Source: DASSUW01 sp963803335 (lineage in GTDB: Bacteria; Actinomycetota; Thermoleophilia; Solirubrobacterales; Solirubrobacteraceae). From it: a stretch of 64,000 nt of DNA. Made by a program: the position numbers and the translations under genes. The notes below the pieces were generated by a model. That model was not told the DNA's origin, made no database searches, and worked only from the letters and a program-made list of their open reading frames with translations. Position 1 is the stretch's first letter; each line of letters starts with the position of its first letter. Positions 1 through 9,013 of this stretch are shown here, piece by piece. The stretch lies in contig CAWDME010000008.1 of NCBI GenBank assembly GCA_963803335.1, positions 124,001 to 188,000 of the forward strand, read 5' to 3'.

Positions 1-206
1 TAGCCGGACATGTCGACGACCGCGTCCCATTCGGCGTCGGCGAGCGCCGACAGGTCGCCGCCGCGATCGCCGACGCGATGGTCGACGCCGTCCGGCACCG
101 GATGCACCCCGCGCGTGAAGACGGTCACCTCGTCGCCACGCGCGAGCGCGGCGTCGACGACATGGCGACCGAGGAAGACGGTCCCGCCCAACACCAGAAT
201 GCGCAT
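1..206 (-). CDS. NAD-dependent epimerase/dehydratase family protein, N-terminal part only
   Basis: Minus-strand gene that runs off the left window edge; about 68 N-terminal residues are visible. It starts at ATG 206 with MRILVLGG, followed by a Gly-rich nucleotide-binding turn (GGTVFLGRHV) and a downstream ...GDEVTVFTRG strand, which is the Rossmann pattern of extended SDR enzymes. The DRGGDLSAL stretch resembles actinobacterial epimerases related to isoflavone-reductase or NDP-sugar epimerases. The substrate cannot be told from this fragment. It lies upstream of, and on the opposite side of a 23-bp gap from, the end of the OB/HD gene. Confidence 0.75.
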   Translation of the reverse strand, partial: MRILVLGGTVFLGRHVVDAALARGDEVTVFTRGVHPVPDGVDHRVGDRGGDLSALADAEWDAVVDMSG

Positions 207-229
207 AACGCGCAACTTACCAGTTGCGC

Positions 230-1099
230 TTAACCGAGGCCGTGCTCGAGCGCGCCTTTCACGCTCGCGTCGAGCGCGTTGAGGCGGTAGAGCGCGAGCG
301 CCTCGGGCGAGCCGAAGCGGCGGTTGGGCGCGGCGTCCGGCCCGTGGTGGCAGAGCATGCAGTGCAGCAGCGCGAGCCGGCGCTCGGCATCGAGCCCGTC
401 CATGCGCGGCTCGAGCAGCTGCTGGCCGAGCACGAGGTGCCCGAGCAGCCGGCCCTCGTCGGACAGCTCGATCGCCGCGCCGTAGTTGAACTCGCGCGTC
501 TTGCCGAGGTCGTGCACCAGCGCGGCGGTCAGCAGCAGGTCGGAGTTCAGGCGCACATGGAGCTGGCACGTCTCCAGCGCCAGGGTCGCGACCGCCACGG
601 TGTGCTCGAGCAGGCCGCCGAGGTACGCGTGGTGGCCGGCGCGGGTGCACGGCGCGCGCCGCCACGCCGCCCGCAGCTCACCGTCGGCGAGGAGGCGCTC
701 CAGCAACCCCGAATACGCCGGGTCGTGCACCTCGCGCGCGAGGTGCTCGAGGAAGCCGTCGAGCTCGTCGAGGTCGCGGTAGGCGACGGGCAGGAACGCC
801 GCCGGGTCCGCCGCCTCGGCCCGCTCGACCGAGCGCAGCTCGAGCTGCAGCTCTTCGCGGAACCGCTCCACGCGCCCGCGCACGCGCACGAGGTCGCCGC
901 GCTCGAAGCGGCCGCCGAGCAGGTCGGCGTCACGGAACACACGCGCCTGGATCGCGCCGCTGCGGTCGCGCAGCTCGAGCGCGAGGTACGGGAGGCCGGA
1001 CCGCGCCTGCAGGCGGTCCTTGCGCGCGCACGCGAAGACGCCGTCGACCTCGTCGCCGGCTCTCAGGGTCGCGATCGTGGGCGCGTCCGCGGTCAGCAC
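230..1099 (-). CDS. OB-fold plus HD-domain protein, YhaM-type 3'-5' exoribonuclease-like
   Basis: An N-terminal OB-fold nucleic-acid-binding region (about residues 10-100, with ...VFACARKDRLQ and LVRVRGRVERF) is followed by an HD phosphohydrolase domain: HHAYLGGLLEHTV and the metal-binding pair in ALVHDLGK. This order is that of YhaM/CBF1-like 3'-5' exonucleases acting on RNA or single-stranded DNA. I prefer the GTG at 1099 (protein starts VLTADAPTIATL, 289 aa); a longer reading from GTG 1159 adds 20 weak residues and would overlap the divergent PAC2 gene. Catalysis is inferred from the HD motif; the exact substrate is not shown by sequence. Confidence 0.8.
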   Translation of the reverse strand: MLTADAPTIATLRAGDEVDGVFACARKDRLQARSGLPYLALELRDRSGAIQARVFRDADLLGGRFERGDLVRVRGRVERFREELQLELRSVERAEAADPAAFLPVAYRDLDELDGFLEHLAREVHDPAYSGLLERLLADGELRAAWRRAPCTRAGHHAYLGGLLEHTVAVATLALETCQLHVRLNSDLLLTAALVHDLGKTREFNYGAAIELSDEGRLLGHLVLGQQLLEPRMDGLDAERRLALLHCMLCHHGPDAAPNRRFGSPEALALYRLNALDASVKGALEHGLG

Positions 1100-1137
1100 G
1101 GACCCGATGATGGCCGCAGCATCGGACGGCGACTCGC

Positions 1138-1143
1138 TACGGT
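1138..1143 (+). promoter_or_regulatory. -10 hexamer TACGGT for the PAC2 gene (leaderless)
   Basis: TACGGT lies 6 bp before the GTG start at 1150, so transcription would begin at or next to the start codon. The same spacing recurs before many first-in-operon genes of this window. No strong -35 is visible. Confidence 0.45.
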
Positions 1144-1149
1144 GAATGT

Positions 1150-2031
1150 GTGCAGCCACTGCGCTGGGAACGCCGACCGGATGGGCTCCGCGCCCCGGCG
1201 CTCGTGTGCGCCTTCAAGGGCTGGAACGACGCGGGCGAGGCGGCGACTTCGGCCGTGTCGTTCATGGGCGCGTCGCTGGAGGCGGCTCGCTTCGCGACGA
1301 TCGACCCTGAACAGTACGTCGACTTCCAGGCCACGCGGCCGCTGGTCAAGCTCGTCGACGGCCGCGCGCGGGCGATCGAGTGGCCGGAGTGGGAGGTCTA
1401 CGAGGCCCGCGTGCCGCGCGCGCCGCGCGACCTGGTGATCCTCACCGGCCCCGAGCCGTCGTACCGCTGGCGCGAGTTCTGCGGGCAGGTCGTGGAGCTG
1501 GCCGAGGCACTCGGCGTGCAGCTGGTTGTCACGCTCGGCGCGCTGCTCGCCGACGTGCCGCACTCACGCCCGGTCTCCGTGACCGCCTTCGCTTCCGACC
1601 CGGCGCTGGTCGAGCGCCTCCAGCTCCAGCCACCGACGTATGAGGGCCCGACCGGGATCGTCGGCGTGCTGCAGAACGCGTGCGCAGACGCCGGCATGCC
1701 GGCTGCCTCGCTGTGGGCGGCCGTGCCGCACTACGTGGCGGTGGCGCCGAACCCGAAGGGCGCGCTCGCCATCCTGCGCCGGCTCGAGAGCCTCGTCGGC
1801 GTGACCGTCGACGCGCAGGACCTCGAGACCGCCGCGGTCGACTACGAGCGCCAGGTCACGCGCGCCGTCGAGCTCGACCCGGAGGTGCAGGCGTTCGTCG
1901 AGCGGCTCGAGCGCGCTGCCGACGAGGAGGAAGGCCCGACCGACCTCTCGCAACTGCCGTCCGGCGACGTCCTCGCACGCGAGTTCCAGCGCTTCCTCAG
2001 GCAGCGTGGGGGCGGCTCGGCAGGCGGCTGA
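1150..2031 (+). CDS. PAC2 family protein (proteasome assembly chaperone 2-like)
   Basis: A 293-aa soluble protein with the typical actinobacterial PAC2 start (CAFKGWNDAGEAAT) and the conserved VILTGPEPSYRW and TYEGPTGIVGVL segments. PAC2-like proteins are related to eukaryotic and archaeal proteasome assembly chaperones; in actinobacteria their role is unproven, so a proteasome-linked function is only a family-level guess. The C-terminal 40 residues are acidic (DEEEGPTD) and end in a short basic stretch. The GTG start is supported by the -10 six bases upstream. The 3' end overlaps the convergent MMPL gene by 35 bp. Confidence 0.85.
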   Translation: MQPLRWERRPDGLRAPALVCAFKGWNDAGEAATSAVSFMGASLEAARFATIDPEQYVDFQATRPLVKLVDGRARAIEWPEWEVYEARVPRAPRDLVILTGPEPSYRWREFCGQVVELAEALGVQLVVTLGALLADVPHSRPVSVTAFASDPALVERLQLQPPTYEGPTGIVGVLQNACADAGMPAASLWAAVPHYVAVAPNPKGALAILRRLESLVGVTVDAQDLETAAVDYERQVTRAVELDPEVQAFVERLERAADEEEGPTDLSQLPSGDVLAREFQRFLRQRGGGSAGG

Positions 2032-4156
2032 AGCCCGTCCACCGCGGCAGGTACCAGTTCCACGGGCCGAGCAGCTTCATGGCCGCCGGGAGCAGCACGC
2101 CGCGGACGATCGTCGCGTCGAGCAGCACCGCCACCGCGAGCGCGACGCCGAACTGCTTGAACTCGACCATGCCGAGCGTGGCAAAGATCGAGAACACGGC
2201 GACCATCACAACCGCGGCGCTCGTCACCACGCCGGCGGTCGACTTGATCGCATGGCTGACGGCATCCTCGGTGTCCATCCCGCTATCGACCGCCTCGCGG
2301 ATGCGGGTGAGGATGAATACGTGGTAGTCCATCGAGAGGCCGAACAGGACGACGAACAGGAACAGCGGCAGCCACGAGATCACGCCCCCGATCGAGCGGA
2401 AGCCGAGCAGCGACTCGAGGTTGCCGTCCTGGAAGATCAGCTTCACGACGCCGTAGGCCGCGCCGACCGACAGCAGGTTCAACACGATCGCGGTGATCGG
2501 GATGACGAGCGACCGGAACGTGACGAGCAGCAGCACGAAGGCCACGCTGAGCACGAACGCGATGACGATCGGCAGTCGCGCCTCCATGACGTCGTTGAAG
2601 TCCGTGGACGTGGCCGTGACGCCGCTCACGCCGGTCTCCGTGCCCGCGACGCGACCGATCGTGGCCGGGATGATCTCGCCGCGCACAGTGTCGAGCGCGG
2701 CGACCGACGTCCGGTCGGTGCCGTTGCCCGGCAGTGGCAGCGTGATCACCGCGACGGTGCGGTCGGGGCTCACGGTCCTGGTCTCGGGCCCAGCCAGCCG
2801 CGAGCGGGCGACCATCGAGCTGATGCCCTGCTGTACGGCCGGGGTCGTGACGTCACGCGCGTGGACGACGACGACCGCGGGCATCGGGCCGCCGGGGAAT
2901 GCCGCCTGAATGCGGTCGTAGGTCCGCACGATCGGGAGGTTCCGCGGCAGGCCCGACGCGCCCGGGCTGATCGTGCGCATACCCAGCCCCGGCAGCGCCA
3001 GCGCAAGGAGCGCGGCGACCCCGAGCGCCAGCGAGATCGCGGGCCGGCGCAGCACCCGGTCGAGCACCGCGCCCCAGGCGCGTGAGTCGCCGCGGTGCCG
3101 GCGCGCTCCGATGAACGGGACGCGACCCCACTCGACGTGGTCGCCGAGCGCGGCGAGGATCGCCGGGAGCACGGTGACCGAGCCAAGCATGGCGACGGCC
3201 ACGACCGTGATCGTCCCGATCGAGAACGACGTGAAGACGGCGTTGCCGGCCATCAGCATGCCGGACATGGCGACGATCACGGTCATGCCGGAGATCAGCA
3301 CCGCGCGGCCGGACGTTGCGGCGGCGGTCTGCAGCGCCTCGGCGCCGGACCGCCCGCGATCGCGCTCCTCGAGCTTGCGGCGCAGGTAGAACAGCGAGTA
3401 GTCGACGCCGACGGCGAGTCCGATCAGCAGGACGACCGAAGAGACCAGGTCGCCGACGGGCACGATGTGGCTGATCGGGCCGAGGAGGCCGAGCGCGGCG
3501 ATGACGGCGGTCAGCCCCAGCAGGAGCGGGATGCCGGCCGCGACGAGCGAGCCGAACGCGATCAACAGGATGATCAGCGTCACGGGCACTGACGTGATCT
3601 CCGCCCTCTGGAAGTCGGCCGTGACGGAATCCATGATGGCCTTGTTGGCGCTCGCGTCGCCGAACTCCTCGACCCGCACGGTCGGGTGGGCGCGCTGCGC
3701 AGCAGCGGTCGCGGCCAGTGCCGCGTCGACGCGCTTCTGCGCGAGATCGTCGTCGCCGGCGAGCTTGAACGTCACCAGCGCCGAGCGGCCGTCCGACGAG
3801 ATCTGGCCGGGGTTGCTGATCATCAGCGGCGACTGCACTTCGGAGACGTACGGCACCCGGCCGAGCCGCGCGACGACATCGCTGACGGCCGCGCGCGCTG
3901 CCCGATCGCGGAGGACGGCGGATCGCGCCTGGATCAGGACCTGCTCCTCCGCGTACTCCGGGAAGTCAGCCCTTTCGATCGCGCGGTCGGCGCGCTGCGA
4001 CTCGCCGTTGCCCGAGTCGACCTCGGAGAGCGTCTGCCGCCCGACGGCGCCGCCGATGACGAACGCCAGGATCACGAACACGAACCAACCGGCGATGGCC
4101 TTCTTGCGGTGCTGAGCGCTCCAACGCCCAGCGCGGGCGGCGAGATTGGTGCGCAT
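1997..4156 (-). CDS. MMPL/RND-superfamily exporter
   Basis: A membrane protein of about 719 aa with two repeated halves. Each has one N-terminal membrane helix, a large extracytoplasmic loop, and a bundle of five helices with the MMPL pattern GLAVGVDYSLFYLRR in half 1 and GLSMDYHVFILTRIRE in half 2. These Asp-Tyr motifs carry the proton-relay residues of MmpL/HAE2-type transporters, which export lipids or drugs by proton motive force. The start is placed at MRTNLAARAG (4156); a longer in-frame extension to 4231 is less likely. There is no partner periplasmic adaptor gene nearby, and the substrate is unknown. Confidence 0.85.
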   Translation of the reverse strand: MRTNLAARAGRWSAQHRKKAIAGWFVFVILAFVIGGAVGRQTLSEVDSGNGESQRADRAIERADFPEYAEEQVLIQARSAVLRDRAARAAVSDVVARLGRVPYVSEVQSPLMISNPGQISSDGRSALVTFKLAGDDDLAQKRVDAALAATAAAQRAHPTVRVEEFGDASANKAIMDSVTADFQRAEITSVPVTLIILLIAFGSLVAAGIPLLLGLTAVIAALGLLGPISHIVPVGDLVSSVVLLIGLAVGVDYSLFYLRRKLEERDRGRSGAEALQTAAATSGRAVLISGMTVIVAMSGMLMAGNAVFTSFSIGTITVVAVAMLGSVTVLPAILAALGDHVEWGRVPFIGARRHRGDSRAWGAVLDRVLRRPAISLALGVAALLALALPGLGMRTISPGASGLPRNLPIVRTYDRIQAAFPGGPMPAVVVVHARDVTTPAVQQGISSMVARSRLAGPETRTVSPDRTVAVITLPLPGNGTDRTSVAALDTVRGEIIPATIGRVAGTETGVSGVTATSTDFNDVMEARLPIVIAFVLSVAFVLLLVTFRSLVIPITAIVLNLLSVGAAYGVVKLIFQDGNLESLLGFRSIGGVISWLPLFLFVVLFGLSMDYHVFILTRIREAVDSGMDTEDAVSHAIKSTAGVVTSAAVVMVAVFSIFATLGMVEFKQFGVALAVAVLLDATIVRGVLLPAAMKLLGPWNWYLPRWTGFSRLPSRPHAA

Positions 4157-4238
4157 CTCGTGCACACGGTTCCACCGCGTAGGCCGGCGGTCGACCGGAG
4201 CAAGCCGCAGTCTCGGCTGTGGGAAGTCCACACACCGC

Positions 4239-4244
4239 TACGGT
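4239..4244 (+). promoter_or_regulatory. -10 hexamer TACGGT for the SDR gene (leaderless)
   Basis: TACGGT ends 6 bp before the ATG at 4251, the same arrangement as for the PAC2 gene. It lies in the 94-bp gap between the divergent MMPL and SDR genes. Confidence 0.45.
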
Positions 4245-4250
4245 GAGCGC

Positions 4251-5084
4251 ATGCCGACCGTGATCCTCACCGGCGCGACCCGCGGGATCGGCCGGGCGGC
4301 GGCCGTCGAGCTCGTGCGGCGCGGTGCCGAGGTCGCCGTCGTCGGCCGCGACGCCGACCGCGTGCGTGAGACCGCGGAGCAGGCAGGCGCGCACGGTCTC
4401 GTCGCCGACCTCGCACGGATGGACGAGGTGCGCCGGCTCGCGGCCGAGCTGCTCGAGCGGTATCCGCGCATCGACGTGCTCGCCAACAACGCAGGCGCGA
4501 TGTTCACCTCGCGGCACGTCACGCCCGACGGCTACGAGCAGACCTTCGCGCTCAACCACCTCGCGCCGTTCCTGCTCACCAACCTGCTGCTCGACCACTT
4601 GACCGCGTCGGGCGCGCGGGTGGTGACGACGTCCAGCGACGCGCACCGGGGCGGGGTGCTCGACCTCGATGACCTGCAGAGCGAGCACGGTCGCTTCCGC
4701 GCCATGCAGGTGTACGGCACCAGCAAGCTGTGCAACATCCTCTTCACGCGCGAGCTGCAGAAGCGCGTGCCGGCACTGCGCGCCAACTGCTTTCACCCGG
4801 GCGTGATCCGCACCGGCTTCGGCAAGAACGACGGGCTGCTCGCCCGCGCGAGCCTGACGGTCATCGGGCCGTTCCTGGCCGGGCCGAAGACGGGTGCCAA
4901 GACGCTCGTCGAGCTTGCGCTCGATCCGGAAGGCGGGGAGCTCCGCGGCCAGTACCTGGAGAAGGGCAGGCCGGTCGAGCCGAGCGCGCAAGCGCAGGAC
5001 GACCGCCTCGCCGCCGAGCTGTGGGAGCGATCCGAGGCGCTAACGCTCGGCCGCGGGGCAGGCGATCCGGTAGTCGCAGACTGA
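4251..5084 (+). CDS. Short-chain dehydrogenase/reductase (retinol-dehydrogenase-like SDR)
   Basis: Classical SDR of 277 aa. The cofactor loop is TGATRGIG (residues 7-14), the structural NNAG follows near residue 85, the catalytic Ser is in TTSSDAHRGG, and the Tyr/Lys pair is YGTSK. The arrangement and the FHPGVIRTGFG segment resemble retinol dehydrogenase/WW-oxidoreductase-like SDRs, which normally use NADP(H); the true substrate is unknown. Its end overlaps the convergent helicase gene by 45 bp. Confidence 0.88.
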   Translation: MPTVILTGATRGIGRAAAVELVRRGAEVAVVGRDADRVRETAEQAGAHGLVADLARMDEVRRLAAELLERYPRIDVLANNAGAMFTSRHVTPDGYEQTFALNHLAPFLLTNLLLDHLTASGARVVTTSSDAHRGGVLDLDDLQSEHGRFRAMQVYGTSKLCNILFTRELQKRVPALRANCFHPGVIRTGFGKNDGLLARASLTVIGPFLAGPKTGAKTLVELALDPEGGELRGQYLEKGRPVEPSAQAQDDRLAAELWERSEALTLGRGAGDPVVAD

Positions 5085-8000
5085 GCAGGCGGCGAAGCTC
5101 GGCGTCGGCTCGAAGCCCTGGCCGAGGATCCCGTCCGCGACCTCGAACACGGTCTCGGTGATCCAGTCGCGGTCCTCGTCGGTGCGCGGGACCGGCACCT
5201 TCGCGTCGTCGAGCACGTAGTAGTAGGCCTGCTGGGCCGCCTCGAGCTGCCACGCCTCGCGCGCGCCGACCGCGTACAGGGACAGCTGGACGTCGTCGCG
5301 CAGCTGGGCGACGCTCTTGGGCCGGCCGGTCTTGTAGTCGATCAGCTCGTAGCCGCCGCCGGGCAGCTTGTCGACGCGGTCGACGCGCCCGCGCAGCAGG
5401 TGCGGGCCCATGCGGAACTGGAACGAGCGCTCGAACCACACCGGCTCGGCGTCCTCGTCGCGGAAGCGGTCGTGGTAGGTGACGAGCGCGGCGGTGGCCT
5501 TGGCGCGGAACTGGCGCTCCTCCTCGGAGTCGCCGAAGCCGCCGCGCCGCCAGCCCTGCTCGAGCAGGTTCAGCAGGGTGGGCAGCCCCGCGTGCTCGGC
5601 CGCGTGGTAGCGCTCGAGGACCTGGTGGACGAGGATCCCGAAGCGCTGGTTCATCGTCGGCTCGCTCGGGATGCGGAAGACGCGCGCGAACTTGTACTTG
5701 AGCGGGCACGTCCGGTAGGTCTCGATGTCGGAGGCGCTGAGCGCCAGCCCTTCGCCGCGCTTGGGGAGGAACGTCTCCAGCGACGGCTCCGAGCGTTGCG
5801 CGACCGCGCGGGCGCGCAGCTTCTCGTCGCGCTCGGCGTCGAGCAGGTACTCGTCGAGGGCGCTCGTCTCGAAGATCTCGCGCTGCTCGGCGGTGACCGC
5901 CTGGAGCAGCCGGGCGTTGATCTCCGGCAGCAGGTCGCCGACGTCCTGCTCGCCCGCGCGCGTGCGCTCGAGCAGGGCGGCGAGCTTGATCAGCTCGAGG
6001 TAGCGGACGACGGCGTGCGAGACGTCGAGGTCGGTGTCGAAGCGCAGCTCGCCGAGCCGGCCGCCGACCTGCGCGACGGTCGTCAGCAGCTCGTCGCGCA
6101 GGATCCGGAAGGTGGACTGCAGCGTCTCGGCGGGGCCGAACAGCTCCTCCTCGCGCGTCTCCCACTCGCCGCCGACCGCAGCGCGCGCCTCCTCGGCGAA
6201 CGGCGACGGCTGCTGCAGCGCGCCGCGCTCGGACTGCTCCGGGAACGCGAGCACGAGCCGCCGCCGCGCGCGTGTCATCGCCACGTGCAGCAGGCGCCGC
6301 ATCTCCTCGACGTGGACCGTCTTGCTGTCGGCGGGCACCGCCTCCTTGATCAGCGCGTCCGGGATCGGCTCGAGCGCGCGCCGGCGCGGGCCGGGCATCC
6401 GCGCGGCCATGAGCCCGAGCACGTACACGTGGTCGAACTCGCGGTCCTTGGCCGCGTGCATCGTCATCACATGCACGCCGTGCGGGCGCTCGCCGCTCGC
6501 TTCCTCCTCGCGCAGACCGGCCTCGGCCACGGCGGCGATCGTGCGCGCGAAGTCGCGCGCCGTGGCCTGCGGGGAGCGATGGGCGTAGTCCGCGGCGAGC
6601 TCGGCGAAGCGGGCGAGGTTCTGCAGCCGCTCGACGACCTCGGTCGACGCCGCGAACAGCAGCTGGCGGCGCAGCCCGAGCCGTTCGATCAGCCGGTGCA
6701 CGTAGAGATCCGGGCGCGTGGAGTCGATCGCGGCGGCGGCGGCGCGGTGCAGCCGCAGGAACTGCGTGATGCGCTCGCGCGCCTCGGGCGGGATCTGCGG
6801 CGACTCGAGCGCGGCGGCCAGGGCGGCGACCATGTCGAGCTTGCGGCGCCGGGCGATCTGCGTCACGCGCGCGAGGTCGATCGCCCGCAGCTCCACCGGC
6901 GGGCGCGCGAGCGCGCGCACCACCGCGCCGGCGTCGCCGGGATCGACCAGCAGGCGCAGCCAGGCGAGCAGGTCGCGCACCTCGGCGCGCTGGAAGAACG
7001 CGGACGCGCCGGACAGCCGGTACGGCACCGCGCGCTCCTCGAACGCCACCGCCACCGCCTGCCCCTCGCCGCGCACCGAGCGCACGAGCACGCACACGTC
7101 CTCGGGCGCGACGTCCTCGCGCGCCACGAGCCGCTCCACCTCGGCGGCCACGGCCTGCGCCTGCGCGCGCTCGGTGGTGCAGCGCCAGAACGCGACGTCG
7201 CCGCCGGCCTCGCCGGTGAACGCCTTGTCGATCCGATGCTCGACCGGCGCCACCACCGCGCGGGCGGCGCGCAGGATCTCCTCGCCCGAGCGGTACGACT
7301 GCCCGAGCCGCACGACGGTGGCCGCCGGCCACTCGGCGCGGAAGTCGTGGATGTTCTTGGTGGCGGCGCCGCGGAAGCGGTGGATCGACTGGTCGTCGTC
7401 GGCGGCCGCGGTGATGTTGTCGTGGCCGGCCACCAGCAGGCGCAGCAGCAGGCCCTGGGCGAAGCTGGCGTCCTGCAGCTCGTCGACGAGCACATGGCGC
7501 TGGCGGCGGGCGAGACGGTCCCGAACCCGCGCGTTCGTCCGCAGAATGCGGAAGGCGTGTAAAACAAGGTCGCCGACGTCGAGTGTCCCGGCGTCGGCGA
7601 GCAGCCGCTCGTGGGCGGCGTACAGCGCGGCGAACTCGCGCTCGCGGCGGCGCTCCTCGGGCAGGGAGTCGGCCCACTTCGCGTAGTCGGCGGCCGACAC
7701 GAGCTCGTCCTTGAGGCGGTCGATCCGCTGGACGATCGCGCCGAGCGTCGCGCTCGGGTTGCCGCGCAGGTCGTGGTGGCGCAGCGGCAGGTCGTCGATG
7801 TGCTCGAGCAGCAGCGCCAGCCGGTCGCCGACACCGACGGGCGTCGCGAACGGGTCGAGCCCCGCCTCGAGCGCCTCGTCGCGCAGCAGGCGGGCGCAGA
7901 AGCCGTGAAAGGTGGTGACCGCGAGCTCCTCGTAGCCCGCCTGCAGCCGGTCCTCGAGGCGCGCGCGCATCGCGTCCGCGGCCGCGGTGGAGTGGCACAG

Positions 8001-8156
8001 CACGAGCAGCGACTCGGGCGCCGCACCGGCCTCCGTGAGGTGCACGAACCGCTCGGCGAGCACGGTGGTCTTGCCCGTGCCGGCGCCCCCGAGCACCAAC
8101 AGCGGTCCGCCGGGATGTTCGACGGCCGCTTGCTGCGGCGGACTGAGGGCAGGCAC
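5040..8156 (-). CDS. UvrD/PcrA-family helicase fused to RecB-type Fe-S nuclease
   Basis: A 1038-aa SF1 helicase-nuclease. Walker A GGAGTGKTT is at residues 23-31, Walker B is VDELQD, and motif III is DDDQSIHRFRG. The C-terminal third is a PD-(D/E)XK nuclease: ELIDYKTGRPK carries the Asp-Tyr-Lys core. One Cys before the nuclease (TYRTCPLKYKF) and three at the extreme C-terminus (CSVCDYRIAC) match the four-cysteine [4Fe-4S] clasp of AddB/AdnB/Cas4-type nucleases. The family acts in double-strand-break processing. No AdnA-like partner lies beside it in this window. The start is GTG 8156; the reverse-strand -10 TATCCT lies 6 bp upstream. Confidence 0.9.
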   Translation of the reverse strand: MPALSPPQQAAVEHPGGPLLVLGGAGTGKTTVLAERFVHLTEAGAAPESLLVLCHSTAAADAMRARLEDRLQAGYEELAVTTFHGFCARLLRDEALEAGLDPFATPVGVGDRLALLLEHIDDLPLRHHDLRGNPSATLGAIVQRIDRLKDELVSAADYAKWADSLPEERRREREFAALYAAHERLLADAGTLDVGDLVLHAFRILRTNARVRDRLARRQRHVLVDELQDASFAQGLLLRLLVAGHDNITAAADDDQSIHRFRGAATKNIHDFRAEWPAATVVRLGQSYRSGEEILRAARAVVAPVEHRIDKAFTGEAGGDVAFWRCTTERAQAQAVAAEVERLVAREDVAPEDVCVLVRSVRGEGQAVAVAFEERAVPYRLSGASAFFQRAEVRDLLAWLRLLVDPGDAGAVVRALARPPVELRAIDLARVTQIARRRKLDMVAALAAALESPQIPPEARERITQFLRLHRAAAAAIDSTRPDLYVHRLIERLGLRRQLLFAASTEVVERLQNLARFAELAADYAHRSPQATARDFARTIAAVAEAGLREEEASGERPHGVHVMTMHAAKDREFDHVYVLGLMAARMPGPRRRALEPIPDALIKEAVPADSKTVHVEEMRRLLHVAMTRARRRLVLAFPEQSERGALQQPSPFAEEARAAVGGEWETREEELFGPAETLQSTFRILRDELLTTVAQVGGRLGELRFDTDLDVSHAVVRYLELIKLAALLERTRAGEQDVGDLLPEINARLLQAVTAEQREIFETSALDEYLLDAERDEKLRARAVAQRSEPSLETFLPKRGEGLALSASDIETYRTCPLKYKFARVFRIPSEPTMNQRFGILVHQVLERYHAAEHAGLPTLLNLLEQGWRRGGFGDSEEERQFRAKATAALVTYHDRFRDEDAEPVWFERSFQFRMGPHLLRGRVDRVDKLPGGGYELIDYKTGRPKSVAQLRDDVQLSLYAVGAREAWQLEAAQQAYYYVLDDAKVPVPRTDEDRDWITETVFEVADGILGQGFEPTPSFAACSVCDYRIACPAAER

Positions 8157-8161
8157 CTTCG

Positions 8162-8168
8162 TAGGATA
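8162..8168. promoter_or_regulatory. Shared symmetric -10 for divergent helicase and phosphatase genes
   Basis: The 7-bp core reads TAGGAT on the plus strand (8162-8167) and TATCCT on the minus strand (8168-8163). It sits 9 bp before the plus start at 8177 and 6 bp before the minus start at 8156. Only 20 bp separate the two start codons, so both genes should be transcribed from this one element without leaders. Confidence 0.5.
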
Positions 8169-8176
8169 CGGCGGGA

Positions 8177-9013
8177 ATGAGCCCCGACTGGCTGGGAGCT
8201 TCGCGTCGTGCGGCCTCCGCCCTGCGGGCGATGCTCGGGGCGCGGACGACGATCGCGGAGCGAGTCATCGAGACCGGTACCCGCGGCGAGGGCGGCGATC
8301 GCACGCTGGAGATCGACGCACTCGCGGAGGATGCGGTGTTGGCCGAGCTCCAGGTCCTGTACGACGGCGGTGCGCGCTTCACGGTCGTCAGCGAGGAGCG
8401 CGGCACGGTCGACTTCGGCGGTGACGGCGTGCTCGTGGTCGTGGACCCGATCGACGGCTCTTTGAACGCCAAGCGCGGGCTGCCGCACCACTGCGTGTCG
8501 ATCGCGGTCGCCGAGGGGCCGACGATGGCCGACGTGGTGTTCGGGTTCGTGCAGGACTTCGGGCCCGACGAGGAGTGGGTGGCGACGCGTGGTGGCGGCG
8601 CCACGCTCAACGGCGTGGCGCTCGATCCGGCGGTCGGGGAGCGCCGGTGGGCGTCCGACGGCAAGCTCGAGCTCGTCGGCTTCGAGTCCGCCGACCCGCG
8701 CTGGGTGCTGCAGTCGGCCGCGGGCCTCGTGCAGGTCGCGCACCGGCTGCGGGCGATCGGCACGATCGCCGCCGCGCTCTGTCAGGTCGCCGCCGGCCGG
8801 TTCGACGGGATGCTGACGTTGAAGGGTTGCCGCGCGGTCGACGCCGCGGCGGCCCAGCTGATCGTGCGCGAGGCGGGCGGGCTGGTCGCCTTCACCGGCT
8901 TCGAGGATCCGCTGGCCGCGCCGCTCGACCTGCTCCCGCACTCGCCGGTGGTGGCCGCCCGGTCGCCGGCGGGGCTGGCCGAGCTCGCGGGCGTGCCACA
9001 CTGGACCGAGTGA
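8177..9013 (+). CDS. Inositol monophosphatase family protein
   Basis: A 278-aa member of the Li-sensitive, Mg-dependent phosphatase superfamily. Metal ligands are visible in SEERG, in DPIDGSLN (the DPxDGTxN signature with Ser for Thr), and in the C-terminal CRAVDAAAAQLIVREAGG segment that corresponds to WDxAAG, though Trp is absent. It may act on inositol phosphate, fructose bisphosphate or a PAP-like nucleotide; sequence alone does not decide. Its TGA overlaps the GTG of the next gene (GTGA, 9010-9013), so the two are translationally coupled. Confidence 0.85.
   Translation: MSPDWLGASRRAASALRAMLGARTTIAERVIETGTRGEGGDRTLEIDALAEDAVLAELQVLYDGGARFTVVSEERGTVDFGGDGVLVVVDPIDGSLNAKRGLPHHCVSIAVAEGPTMADVVFGFVQDFGPDEEWVATRGGGATLNGVALDPAVGERRWASDGKLELVGFESADPRWVLQSAAGLVQVAHRLRAIGTIAAALCQVAAGRFDGMLTLKGCRAVDAAAAQLIVREAGGLVAFTGFEDPLAAPLDLLPHSPVVAARSPAGLAELAGVPHWTE

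Noticed and set aside
4861..8763. A 1300-codon minus-strand open frame across the helicase and phosphatase genes
   Set aside because: It is low-complexity Arg/Ala/Pro text in a shifted frame of the helicase gene, typical of GC-rich shadows, and the true frame has all SF1 helicase motifs.
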